DNA of 64,000 nt from Pseudomonas putida S13.1.2 (GCF_000498395.2 NZ_CP010979.1:5552501-5616500); one strand, 5' to 3'. Counted from the stretch's first letter, positions 54,049 to 63,336 are shown. Translations and numbers: made by a program. The notes: generated by a model not told the origin, from the sequence alone.

Positions 54049-54294
54049 CGGGGCCGCTGCGCGCCCCATCGCCGGCAAGCCAGCTCCCACACCGACCGCA
54101 TCGGCTTCAAGCCATGTGTGGTATCTGTGAGGGCCGGCAAGCCAGCTCCCACACCGACCGCATCGGCTTCAAGCCATGTGTGGTATCTGTGAGGGCCGGC
54201 AGGCCAGGTCCCATACAGACCGAATCGGCTTCAAGCCATGTGCAGTACCTGTGGGAGCTGGCTTGCCGGCGATGGGCTGCGCAGCGGCCCCGGC
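54049..54294. repeat. REP locus expanded by a 62-bp tandem repeat
   Basis: Between REP ends (GGGGCCGCTGCGCGCCCCAT at the left, complement at the right) three direct copies of a 62-bp unit begin at 54071, 54133 and 54195, each starting GCCGGCA(A/G)GCCAG and running through CGGCTTCAAGCCATGTG. The first two differ at almost no position; the third has several changes. No gene is present. Confidence 0.92.
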
Positions 54295-54412
54295 TTTCTT
54301 GAAGAAATTGTTGCGAAACCCGTGACACTGCGTCAAAACCCGGCGAACGCGCTACACTGCGCGTCCCTGCGCCCGCATCATCAGGCGCGAAGCCACAGAT
54401 TCCGGGGGCAGC

Positions 54413-55021
54413 ATGTCGGGTTCCATCCTCTATATCCATGGCTTCAACAGCTCGCCACTTTCAACCAAGGCGCGCCAGCTCGAAGCCGTGATGCAGCAAC
54501 TGGGCCTGTCGGCCCAGCTACGTGTGCCCGCCTTGCATCACCACCCGCGGCAGGCCATCGCCCAGCTCGAAGCGGCCATCGCCGAACTGGGTGCGCCACT
54601 GCTGGTGGGCAGTTCGCTCGGCGGCTACTATGCCACTCATCTGGCCGAGCGCCATGGCCTCAAGGCGCTGCTGGTCAACCCGGCGGTAACCCCGCACAAG
54701 CATTTCGACGGGTACCTGGGCACTCAGCGCAATCACTACAGCGGTGAAACCTGGGAGCTGACCCACGATCACGTACAGGCCTTGGCCGAGCTGGAAGTGC
54801 CGGCCCCGGTAGATGCCAGCCGCTATCAAGTGTGGCTTCAGACGGCCGATGAAACCCTGGACTATCGCCATGCCGAGCGCTATTACCGTGCATGTGCGCT
54901 GCGTATCCAGGCCGGTGGCGACCACAGCTTCCAGGGCTTCGCCGAGCGCCTGCCGGCTTTGCTGGCGTTTGCCGGTATAGCTCGCGGGCAGTATGCGGCG
55001 CTCGATTTTTCTGTATTTTGA
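54413..55021 (+). CDS. yqiA: YqiA-type alpha/beta-hydrolase esterase
   Basis: A 202-residue serine esterase of the YqiA/YcfP family. ILYIHGFNSSPLSTKA is the oxyanion region, LLVGSSLGGYYATHLAE holds the nucleophile Ser, LQTADETLDY the acid, and QAGGDHSFQGF the His. Length is normal. It precedes parE by 35 bp, the standard gammaproteobacterial order (cpdA-yqiA-parE), so probably co-transcribed. Confidence 0.93.
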   Translation: MSGSILYIHGFNSSPLSTKARQLEAVMQQLGLSAQLRVPALHHHPRQAIAQLEAAIAELGAPLLVGSSLGGYYATHLAERHGLKALLVNPAVTPHKHFDGYLGTQRNHYSGETWELTHDHVQALAELEVPAPVDASRYQVWLQTADETLDYRHAERYYRACALRIQAGGDHSFQGFAERLPALLAFAGIARGQYAALDFSVF

Positions 55022-55056
55022 CTTTTTTGCACTCACCAGACTGACGACGAGACCCT

Positions 55057-56961
55057 ATGGCCAATCCCAGCGCTAGCGCCTATAACGCAGACGCCATCGA
55101 AGTCCTCTCGGGCCTTGACCCGGTCCGCAAGCGGCCGGGCATGTACACCGATACCAGCCGCCCCAACCACCTGGCCCAGGAAGTCATCGACAACAGTGTC
55201 GACGAAGCCCTGGCCGGCCACGCCCGTTCGGTGCAGGTCATCCTGCATGCCGACCACTCGCTGGAAGTCAGCGACGATGGCCGCGGCATGCCAGTGGACA
55301 TCCACCCGGAAGAAGGCGTGTCCGGGGTCGAGCTGATCCTTACCAAGCTGCACGCCGGCGGCAAGTTCTCCAACAAGAACTACCAGTTCTCCGGTGGTTT
55401 GCACGGTGTGGGTATCTCGGTGGTCAACGCCCTGTCGACCCAGGTGCGCGTGCGCGTCAAGCGTGACGGCAACGAATACCAGATGACCTTCGCCGATGGC
55501 TTCAAGGCCAGCGAGCTGGAAGTGGTCGGCTCGGTCGGCAAGCGCAACACCGGCACCAGCGTCTACTTCAGCCCAGACCCCAAGTACTTCGACTCGCCCA
55601 AGTTCTCCATCAGCCGCCTCAAGCATGTGCTCAAGGCCAAGGCCGTGCTGTGCCCCGGCCTGCTGGTCAGCTTCGAAGACAAGGCCAGCGGCGAGAAGGT
55701 CGAGTGGCACTATGAAGACGGCCTGCGTTCGTACCTGGTCGATGCGGTCAGCGAGTTCCAGCGCCTGCCTGACGAGCCGTTCTGCGGCAGCCTGGCGGGC
55801 AACAAGGAAGCCGCAGACTGGGCGTTGCTGTGGTTGCCAGAAGGCGGCGACAGCGTCCAGGAAAGCTACGTCAACCTGATCCCCACTGCGCAGGGCGGCA
55901 CCCATGTCAATGGCCTGCGTCAGGGCCTGCTGGATGCCATGCGTGAGTTCTGCGAGTTCCGCAATCTGCTGCCGCGCGGCGTGAAGCTGGCGCCAGAGGA
56001 TGTCTGGGAGCGCATCTCTTTCGTGCTTTCGATGAAAATGCAGGAGCCGCAGTTCTCCGGGCAGACCAAAGAGCGCCTGTCGTCGCGCGAGGCGGCTGCC
56101 TTTGTTTCCGGCGTGGTCAAGGACGCCTTCAGCCTGTGGCTCAATGCCCACCCCGAGCTGGGCATGCAACTGGCAGAGCTGGCCATCAGCAACGCCGGGC
56201 GCCGCCTCAAGGCCAGCAAGAAGGTCGAGCGCAAGCGCATTACCCAGGGCCCGGCACTGCCGGGCAAGCTGGCCGATTGCGCCGGCCAGGACCCGATGCG
56301 TGCCGAACTGTTCCTGGTCGAGGGTGACTCGGCAGGTGGCTCGGCCAAGCAGGCACGGGACAAGGAGTACCAGGCGATCCTGCCGCTGCGCGGCAAGATC
56401 CTCAACACCTGGGAAGTGGACGGTGGCGAAGTCCTGGCCAGCCAGGAGGTGCACAACATCGCCGTGGCCATCGGTGTCGACCCGGGTGCCACAGACCTGG
56501 CGCAACTGCGCTACGGCAAAGTCTGCATCCTTGCCGACGCCGACTCCGACGGCCTGCACATCGCCACGCTGCTGTGCGCGCTGTTCGTCCAGCACTTCCG
56601 CGCGCTGGTGGAAGCCGGGCATGTGTACGTGGCCATGCCGCCGCTGTACCGCATCGACCTGGGCAAGGAAATCTACTACGCCCTCGACGAAGCCGAGCGT
56701 GACGGCATCCTCGACCGCCTGGTGGCCGAGAAGAAACGCGGCAAACCGCAGGTCACCCGCTTCAAGGGCCTGGGTGAAATGAACCCGCCGCAGCTGCGTG
56801 AAACCACCATGGACCCGAACACCCGGCGCCTGGTGCAGCTGACCCTGGATGACGTCGAGGCCACCTGCGAGCTGATGGACAAGCTGCTGGCCAAGAAACG
56901 CGCCGGTGACCGCAAGAGCTGGCTGGAAACCAAAGGCAACCTGGCCGAGGTCATGGTTTGA
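55057..56961 (+). CDS. parE: DNA topoisomerase IV subunit B
   Basis: ATPase subunit of topoisomerase IV, which decatenates daughter chromosomes. The 634-residue GyrB-like protein shows EVIDNSVDEALAGHA and DDGRGMPVDIHPEEGVSG (ATP site), GGLHGVGISVVNALS, and the TOPRIM domain EGDSAGGSAKQARD ... LADADSDGLHIATLL. Length fits ParE (shorter than GyrB). The stop overlaps the start of the next gene. Confidence 0.97.
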   Translation: MANPSASAYNADAIEVLSGLDPVRKRPGMYTDTSRPNHLAQEVIDNSVDEALAGHARSVQVILHADHSLEVSDDGRGMPVDIHPEEGVSGVELILTKLHAGGKFSNKNYQFSGGLHGVGISVVNALSTQVRVRVKRDGNEYQMTFADGFKASELEVVGSVGKRNTGTSVYFSPDPKYFDSPKFSISRLKHVLKAKAVLCPGLLVSFEDKASGEKVEWHYEDGLRSYLVDAVSEFQRLPDEPFCGSLAGNKEAADWALLWLPEGGDSVQESYVNLIPTAQGGTHVNGLRQGLLDAMREFCEFRNLLPRGVKLAPEDVWERISFVLSMKMQEPQFSGQTKERLSSREAAAFVSGVVKDAFSLWLNAHPELGMQLAELAISNAGRRLKASKKVERKRITQGPALPGKLADCAGQDPMRAELFLVEGDSAGGSAKQARDKEYQAILPLRGKILNTWEVDGGEVLASQEVHNIAVAIGVDPGATDLAQLRYGKVCILADADSDGLHIATLLCALFVQHFRALVEAGHVYVAMPPLYRIDLGKEIYYALDEAERDGILDRLVAEKKRGKPQVTRFKGLGEMNPPQLRETTMDPNTRRLVQLTLDDVEATCELMDKLLAKKRAGDRKSWLETKGNLAEVMV

Positions 56962-57944
56962 TTCGGCACGTTCTTGCCGTTTGCCTTGCGTTGGTTGCCT
57001 TGCCCGCCCTGGCCGGTAACTGGCCGGAGCTGAAGCTCAGTGCCGAGCACCCGATCGACGGCATGCGCGGTGGCAACCTGTCCGGCCTGGCGCAATGCCG
57101 GGGCGGGCTGTGGGGTGTGTCCGACCGCGACGACGACCGCATCTACCGCTTCGACCAGCAGAACCCGACCTGGCGCGCGCAACCGCTGACCTTTACCTCG
57201 CCACCGCCGCCGGAAAGCGGCCTGCCGTGGGGCCTCAAGTCGCGCAATTGGGCGGCGTCCTACATTCGCGGGGGGGAGCTGGACTTTGAAGGCATCACCT
57301 GTGACCAGGCGGGTAACCTGTACCTGGCAAGCGAAGCCCATGCCGCCGTGTTGCAGTTGCCGGTGCAAGGCGAGCCGGACTGGTTGAAAATCGACCCGGC
57401 CATGGTGCGGCAGGCCCGCGCCAGTGGCATGCTGCTGAACTTCAATGCCCTGTTCGAAGGCCTGGCGATCAACCCGGCGGGCGACCGCCTGTGGCTGGCC
57501 GCCGAACGCGAGCGCCGTGGCCTGGTGGCCATCGAGCGCCAGCAATCGGTGTGGACCTGCGGACGCAGCTGTGTGCTGCTGAGCGAGGCCGGGGTCGAGA
57601 TGCAGCCTGCGCAAATGCCCAACGCCCGGGCACTGTCGCGCGACTTTGCCGACCTGGCCTGGTTCGAGGGCAAGCTGTTCACCCTCGAACGCAATGCCTA
57701 CCGGGTCTGTCGGCGGGATGCCGACAGCGGCAAGGTCGAGCGCTGCTGGTCGTTTGCGGCCGATGCCCTGGTCGAGGCGCGCCGCTACCCGCAACCGTTC
57801 GGCCTGGCCGAAGCCCTTGTGATCGATGCCAAGGGCGCCTGGATCGGCCTGGACAACAACAACGGCGCCCGCGCCGATGGCGAGACGCGCCCGATCGTCT
57901 GGCGCTTCGAGGCACCGGAAGGTGGCTGGAGCGCCAAGCCATGA
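56958..57944 (+). CDS. Esterase-like (phytase family) exported protein
   Basis: A 328-residue protein with a signal peptide (IRHVLAVCLALVALPALAG) and a six-bladed-propeller-like body of the esterase-like activity of phytase family (GMRGGNLSGLAQCRGGLWGV, SDRDDDRIYRFD, LDFEGITCDQAGNLYLASE). TTG 56958 overlaps the parE stop (TTTGA) and is preceded by CGAGG at the right spacing; no better start leaves the signal peptide intact. Such genes lie between parE and parC in pseudomonads. Periplasmic; substrate unknown. Confidence 0.82.
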   Translation: MIRHVLAVCLALVALPALAGNWPELKLSAEHPIDGMRGGNLSGLAQCRGGLWGVSDRDDDRIYRFDQQNPTWRAQPLTFTSPPPPESGLPWGLKSRNWAASYIRGGELDFEGITCDQAGNLYLASEAHAAVLQLPVQGEPDWLKIDPAMVRQARASGMLLNFNALFEGLAINPAGDRLWLAAERERRGLVAIERQQSVWTCGRSCVLLSEAGVEMQPAQMPNARALSRDFADLAWFEGKLFTLERNAYRVCRRDADSGKVERCWSFAADALVEARRYPQPFGLAEALVIDAKGAWIGLDNNNGARADGETRPIVWRFEAPEGGWSAKP

Positions 57945-58459
57945 GCCAGGCGCCGGGCAAGCGGGCGGGCAGGGTACTGATGATCGTCGCCTGGGCGGCG
58001 GCGCTGTTCCTTGCCACGCGCTTTTTCGGCCAGTGGGAAGACAGCCAGCGCAACCCCAATGCCCAGGTGCAGTCCGAGCATGGCGACGGCTTTGTCGAAG
58101 TGCGCCTGCTGGGCAACGGCCAGGGCCACTTCATGGTGGATGGCGCGATCAACGGCCAGGTGGTGCATTTCATGCTCGACACCGGCGCCACCGATGTGGC
58201 GATCCCCGAGGCGTTGGCCCGTGGCCTGAACCTTGAACGCGGCAGCCCGGTGCTGCTCAGTACCGCCAATGGCCGCACCGAAGGCTACCGCACACGCCTG
58301 GCCAGCCTGCAGCTGGGCGATATCCGCCTGCAGGATGTGCGCGCCATCGTGGTGCCGGGGCTGGACGGGCAAACCGTATTGCTGGGCATGAGTGCCCTGA
58401 AACAACTTGAATTTACCCAGCGCGGCGGCACCATGCTGCTACGCCAGAACCTGAAATGA
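57941..58459 (+). CDS. Retropepsin-like aspartic protease, membrane-anchored
   Basis: A 172-residue protein with one N-terminal membrane helix (LMIVAWAAALFLATRFF, residues ~13-29) and a single retropepsin fold: FMLDTGATDVAIPEALA has the DTG active site, and VVPGLDGQTVLLGMSAL the second conserved turn (TIGR02281-like clan AA). As in retroviral proteases it should act as a dimer, in the periplasm. ATG 57941 overlaps the previous stop by 4 bp (ATGA). Third gene in a coupled chain that ends in parC 10 bp downstream. Target unknown. Confidence 0.88.
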   Translation: MSQAPGKRAGRVLMIVAWAAALFLATRFFGQWEDSQRNPNAQVQSEHGDGFVEVRLLGNGQGHFMVDGAINGQVVHFMLDTGATDVAIPEALARGLNLERGSPVLLSTANGRTEGYRTRLASLQLGDIRLQDVRAIVVPGLDGQTVLLGMSALKQLEFTQRGGTMLLRQNLK

Positions 58460-58469
58460 CGAGGCCCGC

Positions 58470-60728
58470 ATGAGCGACTCACTGGAACTCAGCCTGGACG
58501 GCGTCGAACGCCGCTCGCTGGCTGACTTCACCGAACAGGCCTACCTCAACTATTCCATGTACGTGATCATGGACCGCGCCTTGCCGCACATCGGCGATGG
58601 CCTGAAGCCGGTGCAGCGACGCATCGTCTATGCCATGAGCGAGTTGGGGCTCGATGCCGATGCCAAGCACAAGAAGTCGGCGCGTACCGTCGGTGACGTG
58701 CTCGGCAAGTTCCACCCCCACGGCGACTCGGCCTGCTACGAGGCCATGGTGCTGATGGCGCAACCGTTCAGCTACCGCTACACCCTGGTCGACGGCCAGG
58801 GTAACTGGGGTGCGCCGGACGATCCGAAGTCGTTTGCCGCCATGCGTTATACCGAGGCGCGGCTGTCACGCTACGCCGAAGTGCTGCTCAGCGAAGTTGG
58901 CCAAGGTACCGTGGATTGGGTACCGAACTTTGACGGTACCCTGCAGGAGCCAGCCGTGCTGCCGGCGCGCCTGCCCAACATCCTGCTCAACGGTACCACC
59001 GGTATCGCCGTGGGCATGGCGACCGACGTGCCGCCGCACAACCTGCGTGAAGTGGCCAGCGCCTGCGTGCGCCTGCTCGACGAGCCAAAGGCCACCATCG
59101 AGCAATTGTGCGAACACATCCAGGGGCCGGATTACCCCACCGAGGCGGAAATCATCACGCCACGGGCAGAAATCCTCAAGATGTACGAAAGCGGCCGCGG
59201 CTCGATCCGCATGCGTGCCGTTTACCGCGTCGAGGATGGCGACATCGTTGTGACTGCACTGCCGCACCAGGTCTCCGGGGCCAAGGTGCTGGAGCAGATT
59301 GCCGCACAGATGCAGGCCAAGAAACTGCCGATGGTGGCGGACCTGCGTGACGAATCCGATCACGAGAACCCGTGCCGCATCGTCATCATCCCGCGCTCCA
59401 ACCGTGTGGATGCCGACGAACTGATGCAGCACCTGTTCGCCACCACCGACCTGGAGAGCAGCTACCGGGTCAACGTCAATATCATTGGCCTGGACGGCCG
59501 CCCGCAGTTGAAGAACCTGCGTGCAATATTGGTTGAATGGCTGGAGTTTCGTACCAACACTGTTCGCCGCCGGCTGCAGCATCGCCTGGACAAGGTAGAA
59601 AGGCGCCTGCACCTGCTGGATGGTTTGCTCACCGCATTCCTCAACCTGGATGAAGTGATCCACATCATCCGTACCGAGGAGCACCCCAAGCAGGCCCTGA
59701 TTGCCCGCTTCGAACTGAGCGAAATCCAGGCTGAGTACATCCTCGAGACCCGCCTGCGTCAGCTGGCGCGCCTGGAAGAGATGAAAATCCGCGGTGAGCA
59801 GGACGAACTGCTCAAGGAACAAGCCAAGCTGCAAGCGCTGCTGGGCAGCGAGGCCAAGCTACGCAAGCTGGTGCGCAGCGAACTGATCAAGGACGCCGAA
59901 ACCTACGGCGACGCGCGCCGTTCGCCCATCGTCGAGCGCGTCGAAGCCAAGGCCCTGTCGGAAAACGAGCTGATGCCGACCGAGCCGGTCACCGTGGTGC
60001 TGTCGGAGAAGGGCTGGGTGCGTTGCGCCAAAGGCCACGACATCGACGCCACCGGTTTGTCGTACAAGGCCGGCGATGGCTTCAAGGCCGCGGCAGCCGG
60101 GCGTTCCAACCAGTTTGCCGTGCTCATCGACTCTACGGGCCGCAGCTACTCGGTGGCGGCTCACAGCTTGCCCTCGGCACGTGGTCAGGGCGAGCCGCTG
60201 ACCGGCCGCCTGACGCCACCGCCAGGGGCCACCTTCGAGTGTGTGCTGTTGCCGGAGGACGACGCGCTGTACGTGGTTGCCTCGGATGCGGGCTACGGCT
60301 TCGTGGTCAAGGGTGAAGACTTGCAGGCCAAGAACAAGGCCGGCAAGGGTTTGCTCAGCCTGCCTAACGGCGCCAAGGTCATGACCCCGCGCCCGGTGGC
60401 CAATCGCGAGCAGGACTGGCTGGCAGCCGTGACCACTGAAGGCCGCCTGCTGGTGTTCAAGGTCAGCGACTTGCCGCAGCTGGGCAAGGGCAAGGGCAAC
60501 AAGATCATTGGCGTGCCGGGCGACCGGGTCGCCAGCCGTGAAGAATTTGTCACCGATCTGGCCGTGATTGCCGAAGGCGCGACCCTTGTATTGCAAGCCG
60601 GCAAGCGTACCCTGTCTCTGAAAGCGGACGACCTGGAGCATTACAAGGGCGAGCGCGGACGGCGAGGCAGCAAGCTGCCACGCGGCTTCCAGCGCGTCGA
60701 TGGGTTGCAGGTGGAAGTGCCGGCGTAA
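58470..60728 (+). CDS. parC: DNA topoisomerase IV subunit A
   Basis: Breakage-reunion subunit of topoisomerase IV. The 752-residue protein has catalytic Tyr127 (AAMRYTEARLS), the quinolone-determining region HPHGDSACYE with Ser87 and Glu91 unchanged from the susceptible form, and a C-terminal beta-pinwheel. GAGG precedes the ATG. Last gene of the parE unit. Confidence 0.97.
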   Translation: MSDSLELSLDGVERRSLADFTEQAYLNYSMYVIMDRALPHIGDGLKPVQRRIVYAMSELGLDADAKHKKSARTVGDVLGKFHPHGDSACYEAMVLMAQPFSYRYTLVDGQGNWGAPDDPKSFAAMRYTEARLSRYAEVLLSEVGQGTVDWVPNFDGTLQEPAVLPARLPNILLNGTTGIAVGMATDVPPHNLREVASACVRLLDEPKATIEQLCEHIQGPDYPTEAEIITPRAEILKMYESGRGSIRMRAVYRVEDGDIVVTALPHQVSGAKVLEQIAAQMQAKKLPMVADLRDESDHENPCRIVIIPRSNRVDADELMQHLFATTDLESSYRVNVNIIGLDGRPQLKNLRAILVEWLEFRTNTVRRRLQHRLDKVERRLHLLDGLLTAFLNLDEVIHIIRTEEHPKQALIARFELSEIQAEYILETRLRQLARLEEMKIRGEQDELLKEQAKLQALLGSEAKLRKLVRSELIKDAETYGDARRSPIVERVEAKALSENELMPTEPVTVVLSEKGWVRCAKGHDIDATGLSYKAGDGFKAAAAGRSNQFAVLIDSTGRSYSVAAHSLPSARGQGEPLTGRLTPPPGATFECVLLPEDDALYVVASDAGYGFVVKGEDLQAKNKAGKGLLSLPNGAKVMTPRPVANREQDWLAAVTTEGRLLVFKVSDLPQLGKGKGNKIIGVPGDRVASREEFVTDLAVIAEGATLVLQAGKRTLSLKADDLEHYKGERGRRGSKLPRGFQRVDGLQVEVPA

Positions 60729-60730
60729 AG

Positions 60731-60779
60731 GGCAGAAATGTCTGGAACGGCAATTTCAGCGCCGTTCCGGGCAGAAATG
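60731..60779 (+). other. Hairpin flanked by 10-bp direct repeats after parC
   Basis: GGAACGGC-N9-GCCGTTCC (60744-60768) is an 8-bp stem flanked by two copies of GGCAGAAATG (60731 and 60770). No T run follows, so termination is uncertain. The rest of the 171-bp gap to the next gene shows nothing else clear. Confidence 0.45.
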
Positions 60780-60899
60780 CTGGAGTCGGACGGTTATTTC
60801 GCGGATGATATGGCCCTCGCGGTGCCGACGTAGTCGTGTGCCCGTTTGAATCTATATGTATCACTGCGGTGGCCTGTAGGCGACCGCCTGGATGGGATG

Positions 60900-61610
60900 A
60901 TGAAACTTCTGCGCCTTCCATTTGCGCTGTTGATGACTGGCCTGCTGGGCCTTGGCGGGTGCACCATGCATCAGCCGGTTGCCCTGTACCAGCTCGACAG
61001 TGGTGATCCTGGCCAGCCGTCGCAGAGTGCGGGCATGGCCGTGGTACTCGGCCCGGTATCGGTGGCCGATTACCTGCAGCGTGAGACGTTCCTGCAGCGT
61101 CAAGCCGACGGCAGCCTGAGCGCGGCCACTGACGGCCGTTGGGCGGGCAGCCTTTCGTCGGATATCGACCAGCTGCTGGTGCGTCAACTGGCCTGGCGCC
61201 TGGACAGCCAGCGCGTTGTGCTGGCCCCGGCGACCGCTGGCTTCAGCCCGGACGTGCAGGTGCTGTTGTCGATCACGCGCCTGGACTCGGGCAAAAACCA
61301 GCCGGCCATCCTGGATGCCCAGTGGCGTCTGCTGGACCGCCGTGGCCATGTGCGTGACAACCGTATCGTTCACCTCGAGCAGCAGCATGAGGGTACCGAG
61401 TCGTCGCAGGTGCAGGCCCAGGGCCAATTGCTGCAGAAGTTGGCCGAACAGCTGAGCACAGCGGTGAAACCGCTGGCAAACCAGCCGGCGATTGCCGAAG
61501 AAGCACCGAAAAAGCCCGCTGCACCGGTGCAGGTCAAAAAGGGGCCGGAGAAATCCAAGATTCCGATGGCCTCGCCGATTCGCACCGACATGGAAGTTTA
61601 TCGGTTCTGA
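60900..61610 (+). CDS. PqiC-like (ABC-transport auxiliary, DUF330) lipoprotein
   Basis: A 236-residue lipoprotein: MKLLRLPFALLMTGLLGLGGC ends in a GGC lipobox. The body resembles PqiC/YmbA (VALYQLDSG, VVLGPVSVADYLQRE, WAGSLSSDIDQLLVRQLAWR), proteins that work with MCE-type lipid transporters. No pqiA/pqiB or mce gene adjoins, so it may serve a distant system. The C-terminal ~45 residues are Ala/Pro/Lys-rich, a likely flexible tail. Two adjacent ATGs (60897, 60900) exist; the second is better spaced from GGAT. Confidence 0.83.
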   Translation: MKLLRLPFALLMTGLLGLGGCTMHQPVALYQLDSGDPGQPSQSAGMAVVLGPVSVADYLQRETFLQRQADGSLSAATDGRWAGSLSSDIDQLLVRQLAWRLDSQRVVLAPATAGFSPDVQVLLSITRLDSGKNQPAILDAQWRLLDRRGHVRDNRIVHLEQQHEGTESSQVQAQGQLLQKLAEQLSTAVKPLANQPAIAEEAPKKPAAPVQVKKGPEKSKIPMASPIRTDMEVYRF

Positions 61611-61626
61611 TCGAACTGACACCCAC

Positions 61627-61656
61627 AAAAAAGCCCGCATCTCTGCGGGCTTTTTT
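61627..61656. terminator. Bidirectional Rho-independent terminator
   Basis: A perfect 13-bp stem, AAAAAAGCCCGCA-TCTC-TGCGGGCTTTTTT, 16 bp after the lipoprotein gene and between convergent genes, able to end transcripts from both sides. Confidence 0.95.
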
Positions 61657-61680
61657 GTATCCAAAGGATAGATGCGCCTT

Positions 61681-61766
61681 TGTGGGAGCGGGCGTGCCCG
61701 CGAACACCGGCGCAGCCGGTGCCATGCACCGCGGCGCCTGATTCGCGGGCGCGCCCGCTCCCACAG
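61681..61766. repeat. Inverted pair of REP elements
   Basis: TGTGGGAGCGGGCGTGCCCG ... and complement in the reverse (tail-to-tail) arrangement, with CACCGGCGCAGCCGGTG in the middle, just before the 3' end of the AhpA-like gene. Confidence 0.88.
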
Positions 61767-61775
61767 GGGGAACTG

Positions 61776-63233
61776 TCAGGCGCGGCGCTCGTGCATGCGG
61801 GCCAGCTGCCGTTCCAGCATCGACGGGTAAGGCTCCATCAAGCGCTCCACACAGCAGGCACCCTCAGGGCTGGCAATCGGGCGAATGCGGGCGCGCTGGC
61901 GAATCAGCGCGTCATCGCTGATCTGCCGCTCCACCAGCAACAGGTTGCGGCTGTGCTGCGACAGTGCCAGGGCATCCTGGGCCTTTTCGGCCATCAGCAG
62001 GTCTACCAGCTCCAGCCCTTGCAGGTCGTTGCCCAGGACCAGGCCCAGTTGCAGCTGAAGGGTGATGCCGCTGTCGGCCACTTCGATCTGCAGGGCATGG
62101 CCCAGGGCGCGCAGCAGCTCGCCGCAGCAGATGGCGTTGGTCAGGTAGTCCTCGCCACAGTCGCGGCTGTGGAACAGTACCAGGGTGCTGCCGTCGTTGA
62201 GCGTGTGGGTTTCACCGTCATAGAGCGAGGCAGCATGCTCCAGGCAATCGCGGTAGCGTTCGGTCAGCTCGGTCAGGCGGGTGCGCGGCAGGCGGCGCAG
62301 TTGCTCTTGCGAGCCCAGTTGCACGGCTAGTACGGCGCTGTACTGAGGCTCGTCAGACTCGACCGGGGCGGCTTTGGGCGCACTGTCGTCGTCCATCAGG
62401 CCGGCGAAGGCTTCGTCGTCCTCTTCCTCGGCCAATGCGGCAACCTTGGGGCGCGGTGCGGCCTTGGGGGCCGGCGCTGCGTCCTGGAAGTCGTCGAAAT
62501 GCTCGTCGTCCTCTTCCTCCAGCTCTGGCTCCGGCGGTGGCGGCGGGGCCAGGCGCGCATGCAACTGGCGGGCGATGTCGCCGATCTCATCCTGGCGGTC
62601 GGTGGCCGGGGTATAGGGCTGCGGGTCTCGCAGCCACACCCGCAATTGCAGCAGCGGCAGGGTGATGTGGCGGCCCTGTCGCAGGCTCAGGCTGAGGGCC
62701 AGGGCCAGCAGGATGGCTGCCATGATCCCCATGCTCTGCAGGCTGATCAGCATCGGCTGCTGGAACTGGCTCATGTCCAGGCTGATGCGCAGTTGCCCGG
62801 CCGTCACGTCCTGGAAGGTGATCTTGGTCTGGTACAGGCCCTCGGCCTCGCCCAGCAGGCTGTTGCGCGGGCGCTGGCCGGCCTCGGCGAGGATGCGGTT
62901 GTCCACGCTGTAGATGGCCGCGTGGGCTACCAGCGGGTTTTTCACCAGGTTGCCCAGCAGCACGTTGAGACTGAGGATGTCGTTGGACACCAGCAGCTCG
63001 GTCGCCGAGGTGGCGGTCTGGGTGGTCAGGCTCTGGCCAAGGGCATCGGCCTGCTCGTGCATGGCCTGCTTGAACTGCAGGCCCATCACGCAGGCATAGA
63101 TCACCAGCGCCAGCGCGACCAGGAAGATGTTGGTGCAAGCGATGCGCAGTGCCAGCGGCACGCGGCGTTGACTCAGGGCACGATAGATCATCAGGAAGAA
63201 ATTGTCTGGTTTGACGGGCGTGGGCCGGTTCAC
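61776..63233 (-). CDS. AhpA/YtjB (Smp)-family inner-membrane protein
   Basis: A 485-residue sensor-like membrane protein: a first helix at ~30-50 (IFLVALALVIYACVMGL), a ~110-residue periplasmic domain, a second helix at ~165-187 (MGIMAAILLALALSLSL), a HAMP-like linker, then a highly acidic, Pro/Ala-rich stretch (~225-315; PPPPPEPELEEEDDEHFDD) and a C-terminal domain (~315-470) reminiscent of class III nucleotidyl cyclases but without the catalytic residues that I can identify. Divergent position next to serB matches ytjB (smp) in enterobacteria. Function unknown. Confidence 0.8.
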   Translation of the reverse strand: MNRPTPVKPDNFFLMIYRALSQRRVPLALRIACTNIFLVALALVIYACVMGLQFKQAMHEQADALGQSLTTQTATSATELLVSNDILSLNVLLGNLVKNPLVAHAAIYSVDNRILAEAGQRPRNSLLGEAEGLYQTKITFQDVTAGQLRISLDMSQFQQPMLISLQSMGIMAAILLALALSLSLRQGRHITLPLLQLRVWLRDPQPYTPATDRQDEIGDIARQLHARLAPPPPPEPELEEEDDEHFDDFQDAAPAPKAAPRPKVAALAEEEDDEAFAGLMDDDSAPKAAPVESDEPQYSAVLAVQLGSQEQLRRLPRTRLTELTERYRDCLEHAASLYDGETHTLNDGSTLVLFHSRDCGEDYLTNAICCGELLRALGHALQIEVADSGITLQLQLGLVLGNDLQGLELVDLLMAEKAQDALALSQHSRNLLLVERQISDDALIRQRARIRPIASPEGACCVERLMEPYPSMLERQLARMHERRA

Positions 63234-63330
63234 TGAGCTCGGCTCTTAATGGCAGAAAGTGTGGGGCAGTATAGCGACCCGGGTTTTGTCGGCAAAGTAT
63301 CGTTGGCGCCCGATGGTCACGGAAAATCGG

Positions 63331-63336
63331 TAGAAT
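63331..63336 (+). promoter_or_regulatory. Putative -10 box of serB
   Basis: TAGAAT, 31 bp before the serB GTG, within the 134-bp gap to the divergent gene. No clear -35 element at 17 bp. Confidence 0.35.

Noticed and set aside
54071..54256. CRISPR-like spacing in the 62-bp tandem copies
   Set aside because: The whole 62-bp unit repeats, with no unique spacers; it is a REP-derived tandem repeat.
58715..58745. Quinolone-resistance substitution in ParC
   Set aside because: Ser87 and Glu91 are the susceptible-type residues; nothing unusual.
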